Assembly (NCBI RefSeq): GCF_002104765.1
Contig: NZ_NCXM01000023.1
Coordinates: 1-64,000, forward strand
Direction: 5' to 3'
DNA: 64,000 bases
Source: Mycolicibacterium vulneris
GTDB lineage: Bacteria; Actinomycetota; Actinomycetes; Mycobacteriales; Mycobacteriaceae
Below, piece after piece: positions 15,609 to 25,900 of the stretch (positions are counted from its first letter, which is position 1; the number at the start of each line of letters is the position of its first letter). The translations under genes and the position numbers were made by a program. The notes under the pieces are model-generated. The model was not told the origin of the DNA. It was given only the letters and a program-made list of their open reading frames with translations, and made no database searches.

Positions 15609-17273
15609 TCAGCGTCGCGCTTCTGCTTGTTGCGCCGAAACCTGGCCGGCGATCGCCTTTTTGTCGATCTTGCCGATCGGGGTGGTCGGCAGTGAGCTCA
15701 TCGCGACCAGGACGTCGGGGCGGGTGTGTGCGGCCACACCGCGGGAGTCCAGATAGCCGTTCAATTCCGCCAGCGTCAATTCGGGACCGTTGAAAACGAC
15801 TGCCGCACAGATTTTCTCGCCCAGGTAGGGGTCGGGCACTGCGACCGCGGCGGCCGAGAAGATCGCCGGGTGGCTATGCATCTGCTCCTCGAGATCGGCC
15901 GCGGAAATCGTTTCTCCGCCACGGCAAATCACGTCTTTGACCCGACCGGTGACCACCAGATAGCCGTCGCTACGCAGTCGCACCACGTCGCCGCTTCGGA
16001 AGAAGCCGTCGGGGTCGAAGCTGCGTTCGTTGTCGCGGTCGGCGCGGAAGTAGCCGTTGAACGTGTACGGCCCGCGGACCAGTAGTTCGCCTTCCTCGCC
16101 CGGGGCCACCGGTTCGCCCGCCGCGTCGACGACGCGCAATTCGTCGGCGGCCGACATCGGTCGCCCCTGCGTGTGCTCGGTGAGTTCCGGGGGATCGTCG
16201 GGCCGGGTGTAGTTCAGCAGCCCCTCGGCCATCCCGAACACCTGCTGCAGCCCCGGGGTCAGGGTGCCGCGCACCAAACGGGCGTCCTCCGGCTCCAGCT
16301 TGGCGCCGCCAACCTGCAAGAGGCGCAATGTCTTCGGTGTCACGGGTTCCCACTCGCAGGCTTGCGCCCACAACTTGGCCAGCGCCGGCACCAGGGCGGT
16401 CACCGTGACGCCGTGGCGTGCGATGGCGGCAAAGGCCGCCTCGGGGCTGGGATCGGTGCCGAAAACGGTAGTGGCGCCGACGGTCATCGCGCCGAGCAGA
16501 CCCGGACAGGCGAGCGGGAAGTTATGGCCGGCCGAGAGCACCGCGAAATAGACGTCGTCGGAGGTGAGTCCGCAGAGTTCGGCGCTCGCCCTCGCGTTGA
16601 AAAAGTAATCCTCGTGGGTGCGGGGGATGAGCTTGGGTGTGCCCGTGGTGCCGCCTGAAACCAGCAGCAGCGCAGGCGATCCCGGGTCGGGCGGCGACGG
16701 TCGCGTGCCGGCCGTCGCCTGGTCGCACAGTTGTGTCCACGAGGTGAACGGACCCGGGTCGCCGTCGACCATGACGCGCTTGAGCGCGGCGTGTTGCTCG
16801 ACGAGCCCTTGCGCCATCGTGCGGTAATCGAAACCCGCTGCGGTATCGGCGATCAGCAGAGCGGTAGCCTCGCTCACCGCGGCGAAATGCCCCAGTTCGG
16901 CGGCCCGGTGGCCGGGCAGGCACATCACCGGGATGGCCCCCGCCCGCAACAGCCCGAACAGCGCCACCGCGAACTGGCAGCCGTTCGGCAGCTGCAGCAA
17001 CACCCGGTCGCCCGGCGCGACACCTGCGCCCCGCAGCCCGCTGGCCGCGCGGTTAGCCTGGTCGTCGAGGTCCGCATAACTGAGGCCGGTGTCGCCCATG
17101 GCGTCGAGGACGGCAGTCCGGCCGGGCCACCGCTGGGCCGCGTCGGTCAGGATCGCGTCCAGGGGCCGTCCCGTCCAATAGCCGGCCGCCCGGTAGGTGG
17201 CGGCCCGATCAGCGGGGAATGGCACGAACCCGTCGAGGACTCCGGCCGGCGGCCGCGGTGTGGTCGGGCTCAT
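15609..17273 (-). CDS. mbtA: MbtA, salicyl-AMP ligase
   Basis: This 554-residue stand-alone adenylation enzyme activates salicylate with ATP and loads it on the aryl carrier domain of MbtB, starting mycobactin synthesis. Visible motifs are the P-loop SGGTTGTPKLIPRTHEDYFF near residue 190, the A5-like segment QVFGMAEGLLNYTRPDDP near residue 330, FFRSGDVVRLRSDGYLVVTG near 415, and the A10 lysine in PTTPIGKIDKKAI. HNFPLACPG matches the aryl-acid subfamily. ATG at 17273 is preceded by GAGGAG and fits the family length; the frame stays open to 17342. It is divergent from mbtB, with two IdeR boxes in between, so iron repression is expected. Confidence 0.96.
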   Translation of the reverse strand: MSPTTPRPPAGVLDGFVPFPADRAATYRAAGYWTGRPLDAILTDAAQRWPGRTAVLDAMGDTGLSYADLDDQANRAASGLRGAGVAPGDRVLLQLPNGCQFAVALFGLLRAGAIPVMCLPGHRAAELGHFAAVSEATALLIADTAAGFDYRTMAQGLVEQHAALKRVMVDGDPGPFTSWTQLCDQATAGTRPSPPDPGSPALLLVSGGTTGTPKLIPRTHEDYFFNARASAELCGLTSDDVYFAVLSAGHNFPLACPGLLGAMTVGATTVFGTDPSPEAAFAAIARHGVTVTALVPALAKLWAQACEWEPVTPKTLRLLQVGGAKLEPEDARLVRGTLTPGLQQVFGMAEGLLNYTRPDDPPELTEHTQGRPMSAADELRVVDAAGEPVAPGEEGELLVRGPYTFNGYFRADRDNERSFDPDGFFRSGDVVRLRSDGYLVVTGRVKDVICRGGETISAADLEEQMHSHPAIFSAAAVAVPDPYLGEKICAAVVFNGPELTLAELNGYLDSRGVAAHTRPDVLVAMSSLPTTPIGKIDKKAIAGQVSAQQAEARR

Positions 17274-17324
17274 GGCTCCTCTAGCGGGGGCTTCGAACGG
17301 GGCTAGTAGCGGGGATGCAGGGAG

Positions 17325-17343
17325 TAAGGATAGGGTAACCAAA
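17325..17343. promoter_or_regulatory. IdeR iron box, mbtA-proximal
   Basis: TAAGGATAGGGTAACCAAA matches 15 of 19 positions of the IdeR consensus TTAGGTTAGGCTAACCTAA. It lies 52 bases upstream of the mbtA start and only three bases from the second box. Fe(II)-IdeR binding here would repress mycobactin genes in iron-replete cells. Confidence 0.8.
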
Positions 17344-17346
17344 AAA

Positions 17347-17365
17347 TTAGGGCAGCCTGTGCTAA
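17347..17365. promoter_or_regulatory. IdeR iron box, mbtB-proximal
   Basis: TTAGGGCAGCCTGTGCTAA matches about 15 of 19 positions of the IdeR consensus, with perfect TTAGG and CTAA ends. As far as I recall it is identical to the characterised mbtB box of M. tuberculosis. It lies 14 bases upstream of the mbtB GTG, so bound IdeR would block transcription of the whole mbtB-H operon. Confidence 0.88.
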
Positions 17366-17379
17366 TTCAGGGAGGGTCT

Positions 17380-20300
17380 GTGGTGCACGCCTCGGCACGC
17401 TCGGAGGACATCCGGGCGGAGGTGGCCGAATTGCTCGGCGTCGGCGTCGATGCAGTCCAGCCGGGTAGCAACCTCATCGGTCAGGGGCTGGACTCCATCC
17501 GGATCATGACGTTGGCCGGCCGCTGGCGCCGCCAGGGCATCGACATCGACTTCGCGACGCTCGCCGAAAACCCTACGGTCGAGGCCTGGGCCGGGCTGAT
17601 CTCCGCCGGCGGCCAGGACGTCGACCGGCAAACCGTTCCCGCCGGGGCGCCCGCCGACGCCGAGCTGTCCGGCGAGGACGAGCCGTTTGCCCTGGCCCCG
17701 ATGCAGCACGCTATGTGGGTCGGTCGGCAAGACAACCAGCAGCTGGGCGGGGTTGCCGGGCACCTTTACGTGGAGTTCGACGGTGGCCCGATCGATGCCG
17801 AACGGCTGCGCAAGGCGGCCACCGCGTTGGCGCGTCGCCACCCGATGCTGCGGGTGCGGTTCCTCCCCGATGGCACGCAGCGCATCACCCCGGCCGACGA
17901 GAGCGGCGACTTCCCGGTGAGCGTCGAGGACCTCCGCTCGCTGAGCGCCGACGAGGTCGAGCAGCGGCTCGCCGCGATCCGGGTTGCCAAATCGCACCAG
18001 CAGCTGGACGGTGCGGTGTTTGAATTGGCCATGACGCTGCTGCCGGCCGGGCGGTCGCGGCTACACGTCGATCTGGACATGCAGGCCGCCGACGCGATGA
18101 GCTATCGCACCCTGATGGCCGATCTCGCGGCCGTCTACGGCGGCCGCGACCTCCCGGAGCTGAGCTACACCTACCGGCAGTACCGCCAAGCCATCGAGGC
18201 CGAAGACGCGCAGCCGCAACCCGCGCGCGAGGCGGACCGGGCGTGGTGGGCGCAGCGCCTCCCGGAGCTGCCGGACCCACCGGCGCTGCCGTCGACCGGT
18301 GGCCAGGGCTCGAACGACAGCACCCGACGCTGGCACTGGCTGGACGCGCAAACCCGCGATGCGCTGTTTGCCCGCGCCCAGGCGCACGGCATCACCCCGG
18401 CCATGGCCTTGGCCGCGGGATTCGCCAACACCCTGGCGCGCTGGTCGACCACCTCGCGCTTTCTGCTCAACGTCCCACTGTTCGGGCGCCAGGCTCTGCA
18501 CCCCGACGTCGACTCGCTGGTCGGCGACTTCACCTCCTCGCTGCTGCTCGACATCGATCTCGTCGGCGCGGCCACCGCGACCGCGCGGGCGCAGGTGGTG
18601 CAGGACGCGATGCGCACGGCGGCCGCCCATTCCGCCTATCCCGGGCTGTCGGTGCTGCGCGACCTCAGCCGTCATCGCGGGACCCAGGTGCTCGCGCCCG
18701 TGGTCTTCACCAGCGCGCTGGGCCTCGGCGACCTCTTCGGCCGCGACGTGACCGACCAATTCGGCACACCGGGGTGGATCATCTCCCAGGGGCCGCAGGT
18801 GCTGCTCGACGCGCAGGTCACCGAGTTCAACGGCGGTGTCCTGGTGAATTGGGATGTGCGCGAAGGCATGTTCCCGCCCGGGGTCATCGACGCCATGTTC
18901 GGCTACCACATCGATGAGCTGCTCCAGTTGGCCTACAGCGACGATTCCTGGGACGCGCCGGGCCCCGCGGCGCTGCCGGAAGCGCAGCGGGCGGTGCGCG
19001 ACGCCGTCAACGCCCGCACCGCAGAACCCAGCGGAGAAGCCTTGCACGACGGGTTCTTTCGGCAAGCCGGGCGGCAGCCCGATGCCCCCGCGGTGCTCGC
19101 GAGTTCGGGCGACCTCAGCTACGCGCAACTGCGCGACCAGGCGCTGGCCGTGGCCGCGGCGTTGCGCACCGCCGGCGTCACGGCCGGCGACACCGTTGCG
19201 GTGATGGGCCCGAAGACCGCCGAGCAGATTCCGGCGTTGCTGGGCATCCTGTCCGTCGGCGCGGTGTATCTGCCGATCGGCGCCGACCAGCCGCGCGACC
19301 GCGCCGAGCGCATCCTGGACACCGGTCGGGTGAACCTGGCCATGATCAGCGGGGGACAACGGCTGGCGTTGCCGGTGCCCGAACTGGTCATCGCCGAGGT
19401 GCTTCGCGACGTTCGTGCAGGCGCCGAGATCGCCTCAGCGAAAGTCGATCCCGCCGAACTGGCCTACGTGTTGTTCACCTCGGGTTCCACCGGCGAGCCC
19501 AAGGGTGTCGAGGTCACCCACGACGCGGCCATGAACACGGTGGAATTCATCGGCCGCCACTTCGAGATAGGCCCCGCCGATCGATGCCTGGCCCTGTCGA
19601 CCCTGGAAGGCGATATCTCGGTGATGGACGTGTTCGTCACCTTGCGCACCGGCGGGGCCATCGTGGTGGTCGACGAGGCGCAGCGGCGTGATCCCGACGC
19701 CTGGGCCCGGCTCATCGACGCTCACAAAGTCACGGTGCTCCACTTCATGCCCGGCTGGCTGGAGATGTTGATCGAAGTCGGCCGCGGTCGGCTGTCTTCG
19801 GTGCGGGTGATCCCCACCGGAGGCGACTGGGTGCGACCCGAGGTCGTGCGCCGCCTCCAAACCGAGGCGCCCAACCTGCGCTTCGCGGGACTCGGCGGTG
19901 CCACCGAAACCCCGGTGCACAACACGATTTTCGAGGTCACCGAGGCGATACCGGAGGACTGGACGGCCCTGCCCTTCGGTGTCCCGCTGCCCAACAACGC
20001 CTGCCGCGTCGTCGACGACGCCGGCGCCGACTGCCCCGACTGGGTCGCCGGGGAATATTGGGTGTCCGGGCGCGGCATCGCGCGCGGCTACCGCGGGCGT
20101 CCCGATCTCACTGCGGAACGTTTCGTCGAGCACGACGGCCGAATCTGGTACCGCACCGGCGATTTGGTGCGCTACTTGCCGGATGGCACCCTCGAATTCG
20201 TCGGCCGTGCCGACCACCGCGTCAAGATCAGCGGGTATCGCGTCGAACTCGGCGAGATCGAGACCGCGCTGCGGCGCGTGCCCGGGGTGCGGACGGCGGT

Positions 20301-20895
20301 GGCCGCCCTGATCGCCGTGTCCGGGGAATCCGACGTGCTGGCCGCGCAGGTGTGTACCGATGACACCACCTTGACCGCCGAGCGGATCCGGCAGCGTCTC
20401 AGTGACCTGGTCCCCGCGCACATGGTCCCGCGCCACATCACGGTGGCGGAGCGGATCGGATTCACCGATGCCGGAAAGCTCGACCGCCGGGCCGCCGCAC
20501 GCGACTTGGAAACCGCCGTCTCGCAAGCACAGCAGCCCGGTCACCGCTCACCATCGACGCCGGTGGAATCCGCACTGGCAAAGATCGTCGGTGACCTGCT
20601 CGGCCGGGACAACGTCGGAGTCGACGACGACTTCTTCGCCCTCGGCGGCGATTCGGTGCTCGCCACCCAGGCGGTGGCGAGGATTCGGGCCTGGCTGGAT
20701 GCGCCGGAGATCATGGTCGCCGACATCTTCGCCAACCGAACCGTGGCGGCGCTGGCCGCGGTGCTCAGCGCCGGTGAGAACGACCCCGACCGGCTCGACC
20801 AGGTCGCCGAGCTGTACCTGGAAGTGATCGGCATGGACGCCGAATCGGTTCTGGCCGCGTCCGATCGAACCGCGAAATCGCAGATAGCACCATGA
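17380..20895 (+). CDS. mbtB: MbtB, ArCP-Cy-A-PCP phenyloxazoline synthetase
   Basis: This 1171-residue NRPS joins salicylate to Ser or Thr and cyclises the product to the hydroxyphenyl-oxazoline cap of mycobactin. Domains in order: aryl carrier (GQGLDSIRIM, Ser near 37), cyclisation domain with the DxxxxDxxS motif DMQAADAMS near 233, adenylation domain (FTSGSTGEPKG near 699, YRTGDLVRYLPDG near 925, A10 Lys in DAGKLDRR), and PCP (ALGGDSVLAT near 1090). The M. tuberculosis protein is about 240 residues longer because it carries a C-terminal thioesterase; here the chain ends after the PCP and the thioesterase is the next gene. Start GTG 17380 has GGAGGG close upstream; GTG 17383 is possible. The stop overlaps mbtT by four bases. 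Confidence 0.96.
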   Translation: MVHASARSEDIRAEVAELLGVGVDAVQPGSNLIGQGLDSIRIMTLAGRWRRQGIDIDFATLAENPTVEAWAGLISAGGQDVDRQTVPAGAPADAELSGEDEPFALAPMQHAMWVGRQDNQQLGGVAGHLYVEFDGGPIDAERLRKAATALARRHPMLRVRFLPDGTQRITPADESGDFPVSVEDLRSLSADEVEQRLAAIRVAKSHQQLDGAVFELAMTLLPAGRSRLHVDLDMQAADAMSYRTLMADLAAVYGGRDLPELSYTYRQYRQAIEAEDAQPQPAREADRAWWAQRLPELPDPPALPSTGGQGSNDSTRRWHWLDAQTRDALFARAQAHGITPAMALAAGFANTLARWSTTSRFLLNVPLFGRQALHPDVDSLVGDFTSSLLLDIDLVGAATATARAQVVQDAMRTAAAHSAYPGLSVLRDLSRHRGTQVLAPVVFTSALGLGDLFGRDVTDQFGTPGWIISQGPQVLLDAQVTEFNGGVLVNWDVREGMFPPGVIDAMFGYHIDELLQLAYSDDSWDAPGPAALPEAQRAVRDAVNARTAEPSGEALHDGFFRQAGRQPDAPAVLASSGDLSYAQLRDQALAVAAALRTAGVTAGDTVAVMGPKTAEQIPALLGILSVGAVYLPIGADQPRDRAERILDTGRVNLAMISGGQRLALPVPELVIAEVLRDVRAGAEIASAKVDPAELAYVLFTSGSTGEPKGVEVTHDAAMNTVEFIGRHFEIGPADRCLALSTLEGDISVMDVFVTLRTGGAIVVVDEAQRRDPDAWARLIDAHKVTVLHFMPGWLEMLIEVGRGRLSSVRVIPTGGDWVRPEVVRRLQTEAPNLRFAGLGGATETPVHNTIFEVTEAIPEDWTALPFGVPLPNNACRVVDDAGADCPDWVAGEYWVSGRGIARGYRGRPDLTAERFVEHDGRIWYRTGDLVRYLPDGTLEFVGRADHRVKISGYRVELGEIETALRRVPGVRTAVAALIAVSGESDVLAAQVCTDDTTLTAERIRQRLSDLVPAHMVPRHITVAERIGFTDAGKLDRRAAARDLETAVSQAQQPGHRSPSTPVESALAKIVGDLLGRDNVGVDDDFFALGGDSVLATQAVARIRAWLDAPEIMVADIFANRTVAALAAVLSAGENDPDRLDQVAELYLEVIGMDAESVLAASDRTAKSQIAP

Positions 20896-21647
20896 CATTG
20901 AATAATCTGATCACCGCCACGTTTCCGTCCTGGATCAAACTGACCCCGGGCCGCAACAACGGGTCATCCACCGGTGCCACCGTGGTCTTTCCGCACGCCG
21001 GCGCCGCCGCCGCGAGCTATCGGGTGCTGGCAACGGCGCTGGCCGCCGGCGGCGATACGTACACCGTGCAGTACCCGCAGCGGGCGGACCGCCTCAGCGA
21101 GCCCGCTCACGACAGCGTGCACGACCTGGCCGTCAGCCTTTTCCAGGCCGCGCCATGGCCCAGCGTCGCGCCGCTGAAGCTGTTCGGGCACAGCATGGGC
21201 GCCGTCGTCGCCTTCGAGTTCGCCCGCGTCGCCGAAACACACGGCACGGCAGTGCAGAAACTGTGGGTGTCGGCCGGTCCGCCGCCGTGCGTCGTCGCCG
21301 AGATGCCCGAACTGCCGACCAGTGACGACGGGTTGCTGGCCGATATCGCCGATTTGGGTGGTACCGACCCCGAACTGCTTGCCGACGAAGAGTTCTCCGA
21401 GCTACTGACCACCGCGGTGCGCGCCGATTACCAGGCCTTCAACGGATACAGCCCCAGCCCCGATGTCCGCATCTGCGCCGACATTCACGTACTGGGCGGC
21501 CAGGCCGACCACCGCATCGCGACCGGGGTGCTGCGGCAGTGGGAACGGCACACCGCCGGATCCTTCGGTATGTCGCTGTATGACGGCGGCCATTTCTACG
21601 TCTATGACCATGTTGACGCGATCGCCGCGCAGGTGAATGCCGGGTGA
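20892..21647 (+). CDS. mbtT: MbtT, type II thioesterase of the mycobactin pathway
   Basis: This 251-residue alpha/beta hydrolase has the type II thioesterase layout: VVFPHAGAAAASYR near residue 30, nucleophile elbow GHSMGAVVAFEFA near residue 98, DIHVLGGQADHRI near residue 200 with the Asp, and the His in YDGGHFYVYDH near 233. Such enzymes clear misloaded carrier proteins or help release intermediates. In M. tuberculosis the equivalent domain is fused to MbtB; here it is a separate gene coupled by an ATGA overlap at both the domain and gene level. Hydrolytic editing or release for MbtB is inferred. Confidence 0.9.
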   Translation: MTLNNLITATFPSWIKLTPGRNNGSSTGATVVFPHAGAAAASYRVLATALAAGGDTYTVQYPQRADRLSEPAHDSVHDLAVSLFQAAPWPSVAPLKLFGHSMGAVVAFEFARVAETHGTAVQKLWVSAGPPPCVVAEMPELPTSDDGLLADIADLGGTDPELLADEEFSELLTTAVRADYQAFNGYSPSPDVRICADIHVLGGQADHRIATGVLRQWERHTAGSFGMSLYDGGHFYVYDHVDAIAAQVNAG

Positions 21648-21652
21648 TACCA

Positions 21653-22972
21653 ATGTCTGAGGACGGGTTCGACGCCGAGCGCGCCGACCCGGTTGTGATC
21701 GTGGGCATGGGCGTGGAAGCGCCCGGCGGCATCGAAACCGCCGACGACTACTGGGATCTGCTGGCACACGGCCGTGAGGCGTTGGGCCCGTTTCCCACCG
21801 ACCGCGGTTGGGCGGTGCGCGAACTGCTCGCCGGCTCGCGCCGCAGCGGTTTCAAGGAGATTCACGACCGCGGCGGTTTCCTCACCGGGGCAACCACATT
21901 CGATCCAGAGTTCTTCGGCATCTCACCCCGCGAGGCCGTAGTGATGGATCCGCAGCAGCGGGTCGCGCTTCGGGTGGCCTGGCGTGCGTGTGAAAACAGC
22001 GGCATCAATCCCGACGACCTGGCCGGGCACGATGTGGGCTGTTTTGTCGGCGCCTCGGCCACGGGATACGGGCCCCAGATGGCCAAATTCACCGAACACA
22101 GCGGTCATCTGCTGGCCGGCACCGCGCTCAGCGTGATCTCGGGCCGCATCGCCTACACCCTGGGATTGACCGGGCCAGCGCTGACCCTGGATTCGTCGTG
22201 CGCGTCGGCTCTGGTGGCCTTTCATGTCGCGGTGCGCTCCCTGCAGAACGACGACTGCGATCTGGCGATCGCTGGTGGCGTCAACGTGCTGGGGTCGCCG
22301 GGCTTCTTCGTCGAGTTCTCCAAACAGCATGCGCTCTCCGACGACGGATACTGCCGTCCCTACAGCGCGCAGGCCAGCGGAACCGTGTGGGCCGAGGGAG
22401 CGGCGATGTTTGTGCTGCAACGCAAGTCGGCGGCGCTGCGTGCCGGTCGGCCGATCGTGGCCGAGGTGCGGGCCACCGCCATCAATCAGGACGGCCGCAG
22501 CGCCGGTCTGAGCGCGCCCAGCAGCGACGCCCAGGTGCGGCTGTTCCAGCGGGCCATCAGCCAGGCCGGGATCAAGCCCGACGAGGTGGGGATGATCGAG
22601 GGACACGGCACGGGCACCCGGCTCGGCGACCGGACCGAGTTGCGCTCGCTGGCCCAGACTTACGGCGATACCGAACCCGGCGCCGGAGCACTGCTGGGCT
22701 CGGTGAAATCCAATGTGGGCCACTCGCTGGCCGCCGCCGGTGCGCTGGGGCTGGCCAAGGTGCTGGTCTCCGCCGAACACGGCGCCGTGCCAGCCACCCT
22801 GCACGCCGGCGACGCCAGCCCCGAAATCGAATGGGAGAAACAGGGTTTGCGGCTGGCGCAGGCGTTGACACCGTGGCCGGCCATTGACGGCCAGCGCACC
22901 GCCGCGGCATCCGCGTTCGGGATCGCCGGCACCAACGCCCATCTGATCGTATCCATCCCCGAGGTCGCATGA
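21653..22972 (+). CDS. mbtC: MbtC, ketosynthase
   Basis: This 439-residue free-standing beta-ketoacyl synthase works with MbtD to build the short beta-hydroxy acid unit of mycobactin. The active-site Cys sits in TLDSSCASALVAFH near residue 183; the two histidines are in EGHGTGTRLGD near residue 318 and KSNVGHSLAAAGALGL near residue 355. FGIAGTNAHLIV closes the domain. The ATG at 21653 gives MSEDGF and fits the MbtC length of about 440; a GTG at 21644 in frame overlaps the mbtT stop and is the alternative. The stop overlaps mbtD by four bases. No AT or ACP is present, these being on MbtD. Confidence 0.94.
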   Translation: MSEDGFDAERADPVVIVGMGVEAPGGIETADDYWDLLAHGREALGPFPTDRGWAVRELLAGSRRSGFKEIHDRGGFLTGATTFDPEFFGISPREAVVMDPQQRVALRVAWRACENSGINPDDLAGHDVGCFVGASATGYGPQMAKFTEHSGHLLAGTALSVISGRIAYTLGLTGPALTLDSSCASALVAFHVAVRSLQNDDCDLAIAGGVNVLGSPGFFVEFSKQHALSDDGYCRPYSAQASGTVWAEGAAMFVLQRKSAALRAGRPIVAEVRATAINQDGRSAGLSAPSSDAQVRLFQRAISQAGIKPDEVGMIEGHGTGTRLGDRTELRSLAQTYGDTEPGAGALLGSVKSNVGHSLAAAGALGLAKVLVSAEHGAVPATLHAGDASPEIEWEKQGLRLAQALTPWPAIDGQRTAAASAFGIAGTNAHLIVSIPEVA

Positions 22973-25900
22973 TGCTGAACCATGGGCTGCCGGACGGGCG
23001 CGTCCCGGTGCTGCTCAGCGCCCACGACCCCGAGCTGATCCGCCGAGACGCCGCGGCGATCGCCGCCTACCTGGGCCGCATCGACGGCGCGGCGGACCCG
23101 ACCGTTGCGGTCGCCTCCACCCTGCTGCGGTTGCGCCGGGTGCGGCGTCACCGCGCGGTGCTGCGAGCCGCCGACAGCACCGAACTCGTGGCGGGGCTGT
23201 CCGCGATCGCTCGGGGCGACGAGCACGAGCTGGTCTCGCACTCCGCCAGGGCGACGCCGCCGCGCATCGCGTTCGTGTTCCCGGGTCAGGGCAATCAGTG
23301 GCAGGCGATGGGAGCCGACGCCTACCGGCGACTGCCGGCCTACCGCGAGGTGGCCGACCGGTGCGCGCAAGCGTTCGCATCCGGTGGATTTCCTTCTCCG
23401 CTGCCCTATCTGGTGGGCGACGAGGAGCGCGAATGGTCACGCCCCGAGATCCAGGGCGCGCAGTTCACCCACGCGGTGAGCCTGGCCGAAGTGTGGCGAT
23501 TCTGCGGGGTGCTGCCCGACATCACCATCGGGCACAGCCTCGGTGAGGTGGCGGCGGCCTATGTGGCGCAAGCGATCTCGCTGCCGGACGCGGTCGCTCT
23601 GGTGGTGGCCCGCGCCACCGTCGTCGACCGGCTGACCGGCCGCTACGCGATGGCGGTGCTCGGCACCGGCCTCGACATCGCGGAGGCGCTGCTGGCAGAG
23701 ACACCGGGCTGGCTGGAAGTTTCGGCGGTCAACGGGCCGTCGTCGACCGTGGTCGCCGGCGATCACGAGGCGGTGGCCGCCGCGGTGGGGCTGGCCCAAC
23801 AGCGGGGGATCTTCAGCCAGCAACTGTCCGTCGACTATCCCGGCCACACCAGTGCGTTACGACCGTTGCGGGCGAACCTGGCCGAGCTGACACCGAAGTC
23901 TGCGTTCCGGGACGGCCCGGTGAGGTTCATCGGCTCCACGCTGGGCACCGAATCGACCGGCAGCGCCGACTTCTCCGACTATTGGTATGAAAACCTCTGT
24001 GGAACAGTGCGATTCGATCTCGCCGTGCAGCACGCCCGCGCCTGTGGGGCCGATGCGTTCGTGGAGCTCTCCGCTCACCCGTCATTGCTCTACCCGCTGG
24101 GCGACATCGTCGACAACGGGGCCGTCATCGTCGGCTCGGGGCATCGCGACCGATCCATCACCGATTCGCTGTCCGAGAGCATCGCCGCCATCGCGACCGC
24201 TGATCCCGGCTGCAGGTGGGCCGACGCGGTCCCGATGGCTGATCGGCCTGTGCTGCGGGGATTTCCGAACGCGCCGATGCGGGCGGTGCACCTGTGGGCG
24301 GCGCCCGAACGGCCGACCGAGGCGGCGCCGACGCCTGCGCCTGCGCTCACCGTGGCTGTCGAGGATTGGCAGCCGGCGACGGCGCCGATCACACCGAGCG
24401 CGAGCCCTGTTGACATCGGCTTCTTCGGTGCCGGGGCGGTGACGCAGCGCCTGATTAATGTTGTTGCGGCACAAGGTTTCTGCCGAGCGGTGTCACCGAA
24501 TGATGCGGAAATCCTCTTGGTGGTCGCCCCGGAACTCGATCAGGTCGATGTCACCGCCGCGATCGGGCAGATCGCCGGTCGGCCCGATGCGGGCCTACCC
24601 GATTACCCCGCGCTCATCGGCCCGCGATGCCGCGCCGTCTGGTTGCTCACCGCCGGTGCCGAACTGGTCGACCGCAATGACGCCAACGTCTCTCCGGCAC
24701 AGGCGGCGCTGGCTGCCATGCATCGCAGCGTCGGCTTCGAATTCCCGGACCAGGCGTTCGGGCATCTCGACCTCGCGCACCGCGACGTCGATGCCGCCAC
24801 GGCACAAGCGGTCGTCGAGGTGCTGCTCGGCGAGGCGGCCGAGGTCGCGTTGCGGGGCACCGAATCGCCCCGACGCCACGTCCGGACGTTCCGCGCGTGC
24901 CGCGAGCCGGCGATCCCGCGGCCCCTCGATGCCGCCGCCCTGGACGACGTGGTGATCACCGGTGGCAGCGGAGCCATCGGACTGCAGTACGCCCGGTATT
25001 GCCTGAAACGCGGCGCCCGGAACGTCACCCTGTTGAGCCGCAACGGCGTTGACCCGACCGCGCTGCGCGAGCTCGTCGATCGGTACGACGCGCAAGTGCG
25101 TGCTCCGCGATGCGATATCACCGATCGCGCCGCACTGGCGGCGGTGGCCGCCGACTCTGGATCGCACGCGTCCTTGCTGATCCACACCGCGGGCATCGCG
25201 TGGGCGCGTTCGCGTGCCGCGCTCGCCGGCTCCGATGTCGCGGCGGTCTGCGCGGCCAAGGTCCGCGGACTGGCGATGCTGGCCGACGTGTGGCCGCTGC
25301 GGCCGGACTGCCGGATCCTGGCCTGCTCCTCGGTATTCGGCGTGTGGGGCGGCTACACCCACGCCGCGTACGCGGCGTCCAACCGGATGCTCGACGTGTT
25401 GGCAGCCCAGTTGCGCGCCAAGGGCCGCGACTGCACGGCGCTCCGATGGGGCCTGTGGCAAGGCGCCGGGGTAGTGGTCGGCAACGAGATCACCCGCACC
25501 GAGCGCTCCGGTCTGGTGGCGATGGCGCCCGAACGGGCCATCGAAGCCAGCCTGTATCGCTACGAGGGCGATCCACTGATTTTCGACGCGGACTTCGATC
25601 GGCTGCAGGTGTTCTTCGAAAGCCAGGGAATGCCAATGCCATTCACTGTCTTACGCGTCGGCGAGGATGACGACCGCGCGGCCATCACGGAGAAGCCCCT
25701 TGCCGACATCGTGCGGGCCGAATTGGCCGCGACACTGCACCTGGGTGATTCGCTGTCGATCGACCCGGGCACGCCGCTGATCGACCTGGGCGTGGACTCG
25801 TTGCTCGCACTCGATTTACGTAAGCGGCTGCGCCGCACGGTAGGCAACTCGGTTCCGGTGTCCCGCATGCTCGGCGGCATCACGGTGACCGAGCTGATCG

